From Streptomycetaceae bacterium (lineage in GTDB: Bacteria; Actinomycetota; Actinomycetes; Nanopelagicales; Nanopelagicaceae), in NCBI GenBank assembly GCA_027490415.1, contig JAIXYD010000086.1, positions 1 through 14,908 of the forward strand: 14,908 nt of DNA. Reading direction: 5' to 3'. Both the position numbers and the translations under genes were made by a program. This document shows, in pieces, positions 6,883-12,370 of this stretch. The notes beneath the pieces were generated by a model, which was not told the origin of the DNA, made no database searches, and was given only the letters and a program-made list of their open reading frames with translations. The first letter of the stretch is position 1; the number at the start of each line of letters is the position of its first letter.

Positions 6883-7809
6883 CTAGATATATCGGCGTTC
6901 GAGAACAACAACGGTGACATCAGCTCCAGATTCAAGTGATGTCACATTCTCAGGGACTGCGATGAAGGCGTTGGCATCAGAGAGCGTGGTCTGCTCATCT
7001 TGGGCTGAAGAGTCGCCTTTACCCAGCGGAACAATCGACTTTCCATCCTCTGACAAAATTCCACGAATATATGAACGTTGTCCATCAGGTGAGGAAATTG
7101 ATTTCTCCAGCTTTGCCTTAACCGCCGGGCGGTGAATGGTCGAAGCTCCGAGCATCGTACGAATCATGGGGCGGACGAAAAGCTCAAATGAAATATAGGC
7201 AGCGATTGGATCGCCCGGCAATGTAACCACAGGGACTTTATCGGGTCCGATCGTTCCGAAATTGTGTCGGCCACTTGATTCAATAGCTAAGTCAATCGTG
7301 GTGATCTCACCAATTCCAGCAAGTGTGCGAGTGATGAGATCAAAGGAGTCATCTTTTCGCTCACCACTGATAATAATTAGATCTGCTCGGACTAGTTGAT
7401 CTTCGATGACATCCTTAAGTTCTTCTTCGTCATCAGGAATTGTGTGAACGCGATATGCAACCGCACCGGTTTCGCGGACAGCAGTTGTGAGTAGCCACGA
7501 ATTAGTTTCGTACTCTTCATCTTCGCCGAGAGTCTGACCGGGCTCAACTAAATCTGGCCCTGCGGAGAGAACAACTACGCGTGGATGCGGACGAGTGGGA
7601 AGATGATCTCGGCCAATAGAGGCAGCCAAGCCAATCTGTGTTGATCGAATGCGACTTCCCTCTTTGAGGACTAAACGCTCACCGGCAAAGACATCTGCCG
7701 CCAATGTTGCACCATGGGCATCGAGAAGTGGCATATCGAATGGTTCAAGTGGGCGGCAAAGTGCCAATAGGGATGAGAGAAACTCATCAACTCTTACATG
7801 CTCTGCCAT
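6883..7809 (-). CDS. glp: Glp, gephyrin/MoeA-like cell-division protein (reduced)
   Basis: This is a homologue of MoeA/gephyrin of the actinobacterial Glp type. In corynebacteria Glp binds the FtsZ C-terminus and the membrane protein GlpR. The 308-aa protein is about 100 residues shorter than a normal MoeA/Glp. Residues 21-41 (LEPFDMPLLDAHGATLAADV) match domain I, then the sequence jumps straight to AGERLVLKEGSRIRSTQIG, which normally follows domain II. The segment carrying the DNSAMDG motif is absent. Domain III is present (RPRVVVLSAG-like, ETNS, IEDQLVRADL), but the SGGVSVGDYD loop has become SGERKDDSFD (148-157). PGNP has become PGDP (198-201). Domain IV follows (221-308). Molybdopterin chemistry therefore seems lost, while the III-IV region linked to partner binding is retained. 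The start is the ATG at 7807-7809. Confidence 0.88.
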   Translation of the reverse strand: MAEHVRVDEFLSSLLALCRPLEPFDMPLLDAHGATLAADVFAGERLVLKEGSRIRSTQIGLAASIGRDHLPTRPHPRVVVLSAGPDLVEPGQTLGEDEEYETNSWLLTTAVRETGAVAYRVHTIPDDEEELKDVIEDQLVRADLIIISGERKDDSFDLITRTLAGIGEITTIDLAIESSGRHNFGTIGPDKVPVVTLPGDPIAAYISFELFVRPMIRTMLGASTIHRPAVKAKLEKSISSPDGQRSYIRGILSEDGKSIVPLGKGDSSAQDEQTTLSDANAFIAVPENVTSLESGADVTVVVLERRYI

Positions 7810-7815
7810 AATCTC

Positions 7816-7821
7816 ACCATA
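7816..7821 (-). promoter_or_regulatory. Putative -10 element for glp
   Basis: On the minus strand these bases read TATGGT, a TAnnnT match 6 bases before the glp ATG, so the transcript could be leaderless. The overlapping GGTGAG could instead act as a ribosome-binding site, so the two readings cannot be separated from sequence alone. The intergenic space to the divergent 5-FCL gene is only 43 bases. Confidence 0.32.
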
Positions 7822-7852
7822 CTTGTTAGAGCTACTGAATACGGGGATTGAC

Positions 7853-8410
7853 GTGATCTTTCATAATGAAAAGTCTGATCTTCGCAAAAGATACCGTCGA
7901 GAACGTAGCGAACATGCAGTCGATACTCCTTATTCATATCTCATCGATTCAAAAGAGATTTCATCAGCACATGTGATCGCTAGTTACATTTCATATGGTG
8001 ACGAACCCAACACCGCAGAACTAAATCAGGCAATTCTTGCCGCTGGAAAAAAGTTATTACTGCCTCGAGTAATCGAAACATCTGGCGAAACAGGAATGGA
8101 ATGGGTTTCGTGGAATGGCGATCAGCAATATCTGAAAGAGCGCGGCCGAATTCTTGAACCCATTGGTCCTGCAGAAATCGACCACAATCAGATCGATGTT
8201 GTCATCGTCCCTGCATTACGAGTGGATGGCCAGGGGTATCGATTAGGACAAGGTGGCGGATTCTATGATCGCGCACTTGCTCACATTACTGCGTGGACTA
8301 TCGCTCTGATCTATCCCGAGGAAATTTCTGGCCAACCTTTGCCGCGTGAAAGCCATGACGTGCCAGTACATGCGTATGCAACGTACGACATGGTTGTTCG
8401 TTTAATTTAA
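7853..8410 (+). CDS. 5-formyltetrahydrofolate cyclo-ligase
   Basis: This enzyme converts 5-formyl-THF to 5,10-methenyl-THF using ATP, returning a folate storage or inhibitory form to one-carbon metabolism. I start at GTG 7853-7855 (185 aa, normal for the family), with GGGG 6 bases upstream as a possible ribosome-binding site. The frame extends upstream to 7649, but only as an antisense run through glp. Motifs include the basic N-terminal LRKRYRRER (10-18), ASYISYGDEPNT (43-54), LLLPRV (68-73), EPIGP (102-106) and the C-terminal signature DVVIVPALRVDGQGYRLGQG followed by GGFYDR (to 140). It is divergent from glp and its TAA overlaps the stop of the dehydrogenase at a shared TTAA. In mycobacteria and streptomycetes galU lies next to this gene (recalled), but not here. 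Confidence 0.93.
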   Translation: MIFHNEKSDLRKRYRRERSEHAVDTPYSYLIDSKEISSAHVIASYISYGDEPNTAELNQAILAAGKKLLLPRVIETSGETGMEWVSWNGDQQYLKERGRILEPIGPAEIDHNQIDVVIVPALRVDGQGYRLGQGGGFYDRALAHITAWTIALIYPEEISGQPLPRESHDVPVHAYATYDMVVRLI

Positions 8411-9549
8411 GGAAGATTACGAGCCATCACAATTCTCTGCACCTGATTGGTGCCTTCGTAAATCTGAGTTAACTTAGCATCGCGCATCATGCGCTCGACC
8501 GGATAGTCAGAAACATATCCATACCCGCCCAATACTTGAACAGCATCAGTGGTCACCTTCATCGCCACATCGCTAGCAAAAGCTTTGCTGGATGCTGAGA
8601 AGAATTTAAGGTCCTTATCGTTGCGCTCACTCTTTGCTGCTGCTGCGTAAGTCAGCTGACGAGCAGCTTCGATGTTCATTGCCATATCAGCAAGAATGAA
8701 TTGGATTGCTTGGAATTCGAAGATTTCTTTTCCGAATTGCTTGCGTTCATGAGAGTACTTCTCAGCTGCATCGAGTGCACCTTGGGCAATACCGAGAGCT
8801 TGGGCAGCAATTGTGATGCGAGTGTGATCCAAAGTATCCATCGCAATAGAAAAACCTTTACCTACTTCACCAATGCGGCGATCATCTGAGATCTCAACAT
8901 TATCGAAATAAACTTCACGCGTAGGAGATCCCCTAAAGCCCATCTTCTTCTCTGGTGCTCCAAATGAAATTCCTGGATCTGATTTCTCGACGATGAATGC
9001 AGTAATTCCTTTAGAACCTTTACTTGGATCAGTCTGTGCAATAACTGTATAAAACTCAGAGACTCCAGCATTTGAAATCCATTTTTTGCTTCCATTAAGG
9101 AGCCACCCAGCAGAAGTCTTCTCCGCCTTTGTTTTCAATGCAGCAGCATCTGATCCAGCTTCTGATTCAGAGAGACAGTAGGAAAAACCTTTTCCTTTAG
9201 CGAGCTCGGGCAGCCAACGCTTTTTCTGTTCTGTATCTCCACCGATCATTAGAGGAAGTGAACCTAACTTGTTCACCGCTGGAATAAGAGAAGATGAAGC
9301 ACAGACTCGAGCGACTTCTTCAATGATGAGGACAACAGCTAAAGCATCTGCGCCTTCTCCACCAAATTCTGCTGGCACATGAGCTGCATGCAAGTTTGCC
9401 TTGATCAAAGCATCAGATGCCTCTTGCGGGAATCGATGATCTTCATCAACGGCATGTGCGTACGGTGCAATCTCTTTCTCGGCAAGAGCGCGGACGCTAT
9501 CGCGTAGATCCTGATACTCACTTGGTAGCGCAAATAGGTCGCTTGTCAT
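8407..9549 (-). CDS. Acyl-CoA dehydrogenase, FadE25-like
   Basis: This FAD flavoprotein catalyses alpha-beta dehydrogenation of acyl-CoA in fatty-acid or branched-chain degradation. The 380-aa protein closely resembles mycobacterial FadE25 as I remember it, notably EEVARVCASSSLIPAVNKLG (77-96) and GSPTREVYFDN (207-217). FAD and substrate motifs are YCLSESEAGSD (124-134), WISNAG (157-162), RKQFGK (269-274), and the C-terminal QVLGGYGY and IYEGTNQVQR. The predicted catalytic base is E365. Its ATG directly abuts the stop of the copD-ctaG gene (TAAATG), with GAGAAG just upstream as ribosome-binding site, so translation is probably coupled. Chain-length preference cannot be told from sequence, and the link with an oxidase-assembly gene is unexplained. 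Confidence 0.93.
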   Translation of the reverse strand: MTSDLFALPSEYQDLRDSVRALAEKEIAPYAHAVDEDHRFPQEASDALIKANLHAAHVPAEFGGEGADALAVVLIIEEVARVCASSSLIPAVNKLGSLPLMIGGDTEQKKRWLPELAKGKGFSYCLSESEAGSDAAALKTKAEKTSAGWLLNGSKKWISNAGVSEFYTVIAQTDPSKGSKGITAFIVEKSDPGISFGAPEKKMGFRGSPTREVYFDNVEISDDRRIGEVGKGFSIAMDTLDHTRITIAAQALGIAQGALDAAEKYSHERKQFGKEIFEFQAIQFILADMAMNIEAARQLTYAAAAKSERNDKDLKFFSASSKAFASDVAMKVTTDAVQVLGGYGYVSDYPVERMMRDAKLTQIYEGTNQVQRIVMARNLP

Positions 9550-11364
9550 TTACTTCTCTTCCCTCGTGCTCAGTGATCTTAAATATTCGTTGTACTGTGC
9601 AAGTTCATCTGGTTCACCCATTGCAGCCTTGCGTTCTTCATTGCGATCGATGCGCCGTGTCTCTTTTGCATCATCACGCATCCAAAGAATAAAGGTCGCG
9701 ATCAAGGCAAGAATAATTGGAATCTCCCCCATTGCCCAACTGACACTTCCGCCTGCACGCTGGTCATCCAGGATTCCTGAGCCAAGCCAAGGAATGTTCT
9801 GTGAGGAGTAGAAACCTTTATCGATCAAGGTTGTGGTTGCAAGAAGGGAGATCGAGAAGAAGGCGTGAATTGCCATCGCTGCAAAGAGCATGACAATTCG
9901 TACCAAGTGGTGAATGCGGCGTGGGCTTGGATCTACTCCGATGATGATCATAAAAAAGAGGAAGCCAGCCAAAATAAAGTGAACATTCATGAGTAGATGT
10001 CCGGCATGGCTGCTCATGAGGGTTCCGAAAAGATCTGTGAAGTAAAGAACGAAGAGTGATCCATCGAAGAGTGCGAGAGCAACAATTGGATTGGTGAAGA
10101 GAACTCCAATACGAGAATGTAAGAGTGCAACAAGAATTGCTCGTGGGCCACTCTCTGTTGGTGTGCGCCCTTGTGGAAGAGTTCTTAATGCGAGAGTGAC
10201 TGGTGCACCTAATACCAATCCAATAGGAGCAATCATGCCAAGGGTCATATGGGCAATCATGTGATATTCAAATGAATACATTGCATAAACACCTAAGCCG
10301 CCACTTGTTGCAAAATCTATGCCAGCAATACCAAGTGCGAATGCAACGGTGCGACCAACAGGCCAAGCATCGCCGCGCTTTTTAAGAACAACTACACCTT
10401 TGATGTAGAGAGCAACCGCGAGAACAAGCACACCAATAAAGAAGACATCTGGTTCGTATGCCCAAAGAATGCGCGTGAAGGTAGGGGCCGCAGGGATTTC
10501 CGACTCAACAACTCGATCAGGGCTTGCATTTAACGATAACCAAATTCCAATAGCAGTTACCGCCGCCATCAAAGCAACTTCTGCAGTGATTAAACGAGTA
10601 AGGCTGCGCCAATCTATTTTTTCGCGAAGTGACAAGTTTTTGCGATGCAGATAACCCATAAAGAGAAGAACACCCGTCACAATGGTTTTGAGAATAATGA
10701 CGCGTGCATAGGTGGTGTCCCAAGCTTCGCGGAAATTCAAACGAGCCCATGCATTAATTAATCCGCTGAGTACAACCACAATCGCTGCCCACAGAGCCAT
10801 CACGCTAAATCGAGGAAGAGCAATTCTGCGATCCTCGGGTGCCAAAAACATCAGTGCAAAAAGGCCACCTACCCAAAGAGTTAATCCAGCAACGTGAAGC
10901 AGCATTGAACCAATAGCTAGGGCATGGGAACCACCCGATGCGGAGTGACTTTCGAGTGCGGGTGCAGTAATTACCACAAGAGAAATCACAAGAAGAACCA
11001 GAGAGGGAATCACTCGTTTCAACCTAAGAATCAAATATCCAACAACAAAAGCCACAAGAGTTTGAGCTAAGAGATACCGACCGATGGTCACTTGTGAGAC
11101 AAAGGAGCGAATCGTGGTCGTATCTAGCGCATCTGTAAAACCGACACCGAGGATCTCTGCCAAGGTAGCTATAAGAAAGGTGCCAGATGAGAGAAACCAG
11201 ATTAATCCGATGACTGACGCTTTTCTTCTTAAAGCCAAAGAATTTGTCGAAAGAGTACCTTCTGTATTGAGTGTAAGAGTGCTCATCGCGAGTAATAAAC
11301 CTACGAAGGCAAAGCTTGATATAAATGTAAGATATTTTGAGATTGTCAGTACTTCAAAGAACAT
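9550..11364 (-). CDS. CopD-CtaG fusion membrane protein (copper/cytochrome c oxidase assembly)
   Basis: This 604-aa polytopic membrane protein joins two domains. Residues 1-280 resemble CopD, with ESHSASGGSHALAIGSML (138-155) and HVAGLTLWVGGLFALMFL (157-174). Residues about 300-562 are a CtaG (caa3 assembly) domain, with EYHMIAHMTLGMIAPIGLVL (366-385; H368, H372), SHAGHLLMNVHF (H453, H456, H462), RRIHHLV (H485, H486) and DDQRAGGSVSWAMGEIP. About fifteen hydrophobic helices precede a charged cytoplasmic tail (562-604). Such CopD-CtaG fusions occur in actinobacteria, for example mycobacterial Rv0102 as I recall. The likely role is copper delivery for aa3-type oxidase assembly. It starts 2 bases after the copC-like stop and abuts the dehydrogenase start, so the three genes form one operon. 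Confidence 0.9.
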   Translation of the reverse strand: MFFEVLTISKYLTFISSFAFVGLLLAMSTLTLNTEGTLSTNSLALRRKASVIGLIWFLSSGTFLIATLAEILGVGFTDALDTTTIRSFVSQVTIGRYLLAQTLVAFVVGYLILRLKRVIPSLVLLVISLVVITAPALESHSASGGSHALAIGSMLLHVAGLTLWVGGLFALMFLAPEDRRIALPRFSVMALWAAIVVVLSGLINAWARLNFREAWDTTYARVIILKTIVTGVLLFMGYLHRKNLSLREKIDWRSLTRLITAEVALMAAVTAIGIWLSLNASPDRVVESEIPAAPTFTRILWAYEPDVFFIGVLVLAVALYIKGVVVLKKRGDAWPVGRTVAFALGIAGIDFATSGGLGVYAMYSFEYHMIAHMTLGMIAPIGLVLGAPVTLALRTLPQGRTPTESGPRAILVALLHSRIGVLFTNPIVALALFDGSLFVLYFTDLFGTLMSSHAGHLLMNVHFILAGFLFFMIIIGVDPSPRRIHHLVRIVMLFAAMAIHAFFSISLLATTTLIDKGFYSSQNIPWLGSGILDDQRAGGSVSWAMGEIPIILALIATFILWMRDDAKETRRIDRNEERKAAMGEPDELAQYNEYLRSLSTREEK

Positions 11365-11366
11365 GA

Positions 11367-11903
11367 CTACTTCTCTTTAAAGATCTTGCGTGCGTATGCA
11401 CCCATTCCAATAAGTACGAGAATGGAAAGCCCAAGAAGAAAAATGACAAAGAGATTGGTTCCAAAATTACTTCCGACTGGTTCACTCGTCGGTGAAACGG
11501 TGGGCTGTGGGGTTGCACTTGCCGATGGTGTGGAAAGCACAACTGCCGAATATGTAAATGTGAATGAGCCATCGAGTGGGACATCTGAATCTGAAAGCAA
11601 GAGGTAAGTAACTTTATAGACGCCAGAAGTTTCCAATGGCTTCATCTCTGCAACAGCATCTGTTCCAAGAACAGTGAGAATTCCGGTATCTACTCGCTTG
11701 CCATTTGGATCGGTAACAACAATTTCATTTCCCTCTTCAATAAGAGGAAGCTCTGTAGTGATCGTGATTGCACTTGGTCCCGCTTTTAGAGTTGAACCAG
11801 CAATAGGTGATGTTGCAACCAATGTATTTGCCTGTGCGGGTGGGGTAAATAGCAAAGTAATGAGTGCTGCGGTTATGAGTATCGCCTTGCCACTGCTCTT
11901 CAC
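11367..11903 (-). CDS. CopC-like exported membrane-anchored protein without copper ligands
   Basis: This 178-aa exported protein has a signal peptide (1-25, hydrophobic core ILITAALITLLF, cleavage likely after AQA). A CopC-type beta-sandwich domain covers about 26-120. A Ser/Thr/Pro-rich linker (122-143) follows, then one C-terminal transmembrane helix (about 150-170) and a basic tail. The fold assignment rests on SPIAGSTLKAGP, DPNGKRV, SGVYKVTY and GSFTFTYS. Classical CopC begins with His after cleavage and carries a DGHP motif. Here the mature start is Asn, and the second site reads SDSDVPLDG. The whole protein contains no His and no Cys. The GTG at 11901-11903 is fixed by a perfect AGGAGG 6 bases upstream. 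It precedes the copD-ctaG gene by 2 bases. Confidence 0.85.
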   Translation of the reverse strand: MKSSGKAILITAALITLLFTPPAQANTLVATSPIAGSTLKAGPSAITITTELPLIEEGNEIVVTDPNGKRVDTGILTVLGTDAVAEMKPLETSGVYKVTYLLLSDSDVPLDGSFTFTYSAVVLSTPSASATPQPTVSPTSEPVGSNFGTNLFVIFLLGLSILVLIGMGAYARKIFKEK

Positions 11904-11909
11904 TTTATG

Positions 11910-11915
11910 CCTCCT
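11910..11915 (-). promoter_or_regulatory. Strong Shine-Dalgarno of the copC-like gene
   Basis: The minus strand reads AGGAGG, then six bases, then GTG. This is the only full-consensus ribosome-binding site I found in the window, and it fixes the GTG at 11903 as the start. Other genes here have weak or no Shine-Dalgarno sequences. Confidence 0.8.
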
Positions 11916-11961
11916 GGCCCACTAATGGCTGCCTCAATTCGCGTCTATGGTCTCACTTCTT

Positions 11962-11968
11962 TAGACTA
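11962..11968. promoter_or_regulatory. Possible shared -10 for the divergent copC-like and fmdB genes
   Basis: The near-palindromic TAGACTA gives TAGACT on the plus strand (11962-11967) and TAGTCT on the minus strand (11963-11968), both fitting TAnnnT. Leaders would be about 55 bases in each direction, each carrying a Shine-Dalgarno. An alternative plus-strand -10 is TAATTT at 11990-11995. No -35 consensus is visible. Confidence 0.25.
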
Positions 11969-12005
11969 TGCATCTACCCCAAGCGGGTTTAATTTTTAAG
12001 AATCT

Positions 12006-12017
12006 TTCGAATTCGAA
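12006..12017. repeat. 12-base perfect palindrome upstream of fmdB
   Basis: TTCGAATTCGAA is its own reverse complement. It lies just upstream of, and may overlap, the fmdB ribosome-binding site (AAGGGA). It could bind a dimeric regulator or form an RNA hairpin affecting translation initiation. A few palindromes of this length are expected by chance in 15 kb, so only the position is suggestive. Confidence 0.3.
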
Positions 12018-12029
12018 GGGAATGTGACG

Positions 12030-12233
12030 ATGCCTACATATCAATATGCCTGTATAGCCTGCAATCACGCCTTTGAAGCGGTGCAATCCTTTTCCGAAGA
12101 TGCTTTGACGATTTGTCCAGAATGCAATGGTGAGGTTCGCAAGGTGTACTCGAGTGTTGGTGTTGTGTTTAAAGGTTCTGGTTTCTATAAAACTGATTCA
12201 GCAAAACCAGCTCCGACTACAACTACAGATTAA
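12030..12233 (+). CDS. FmdB-family zinc ribbon protein, Ruc-like chaperone candidate
   Basis: This is a 67-aa protein with an FmdB/CxxC zinc ribbon. Two pairs of cysteines, C8/C11 (YACIAC) and C29/C32 (CPEC), should bind one zinc ion. The sequence closely matches my memory of mycobacterial Rv0991c (Ruc), a redox-regulated chaperone, especially VGVVFKGSGFYKTDS (43-57). Mycobacterial Ruc has a long Ser-rich tail; here the tail is only about ten residues, Pro/Thr-rich (AKPAPTTTTD). I start at ATG 12030-12032 because MPTYxY is the universal N-terminus and AGGG lies 9 bases upstream. An in-frame GTG at 12024 would be only 3 bases from that site. In mycobacteria this gene neighbours 5-FCL; here the copC-ctaG-dehydrogenase operon lies between them. 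Chaperone function is inferred. Confidence 0.88.
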   Translation: MPTYQYACIACNHAFEAVQSFSEDALTICPECNGEVRKVYSSVGVVFKGSGFYKTDSAKPAPTTTTD

Positions 12234-12343
12234 TTTTCGTGGTGTGGCGGCTTATCCGCTTTGATATCTTCGTCACGTTTTGTATCGATATCCTCGCGAG
12301 GATCGCGTTCATCCTCTGTTGTTGCTGGAAAGAAATCGCTCAT
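12230..12343 (-). CDS. Probable small acidic protein, 37 aa, unknown function
   Basis: This minus-strand frame fills the gap between fmdB and the MMPL gene almost completely. It runs from an ATG at 12341-12343 to a TAA at 12230-12232, which overlaps the fmdB stop at a TTAA. The protein begins MSDFFPATTEDERDP and is highly charged (13 Asp/Glu, 6 Lys/Arg), ending KPPHHEN. It has no membrane segment and no motif I recognise. No Shine-Dalgarno precedes it, but TACTAT lies 9 bases before the ATG. A 38-codon open frame can arise by chance, so support comes from the tight fit, the promoter-like hexamer, and the same TTAA stop-sharing seen between the 5-FCL and dehydrogenase genes. It could be a conserved lineage-specific small protein or a spurious frame. 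Confidence 0.45.
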   Translation of the reverse strand: MSDFFPATTEDERDPREDIDTKRDEDIKADKPPHHEN

Positions 12344-12352
12344 AAGAATCAC

Positions 12353-12362
12353 ATAGTACATA
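12353..12362. promoter_or_regulatory. Overlapping divergent -10 elements between the small gene and MMPL
   Basis: The ten bases ATAGTACATA hold TACTAT on the minus strand (12353-12358), 9 bases before the small gene. They also hold the weaker TACATA on the plus strand (12357-12362), 8 bases before the MMPL ATG. The whole divergent gap is 27 bases and neither start has a Shine-Dalgarno, so both transcripts could be leaderless from one bidirectional promoter. Confidence 0.33.
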
Positions 12363-12370
12363 CTTAGCCT

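Noticed and set aside
7649..7852. Upstream extension of the 5-FCL gene
   Set aside because: It runs antisense through the start of glp; family members begin near LRKRYRRER, matching the GTG at 7853.
9550..11364. Possibility that the CopD-CtaG fusion is a sequencing artefact joining two genes
   Set aside because: The linker is smooth, both domains are intact and such fusions occur in other actinobacteria.
12024..12029. Alternative GTG start for fmdB
   Set aside because: It would sit only 3 bases from the ribosome-binding site and add two residues before the conserved MPTYxY start.
12290..12303. Perfect 14-base palindrome (ATCCTCGCGAGGAT)
   Set aside because: About one palindrome of this length is expected by chance in a window this size, and it lies within the small open frame encoding DPRED; there is no promoter or T-tract beside it.
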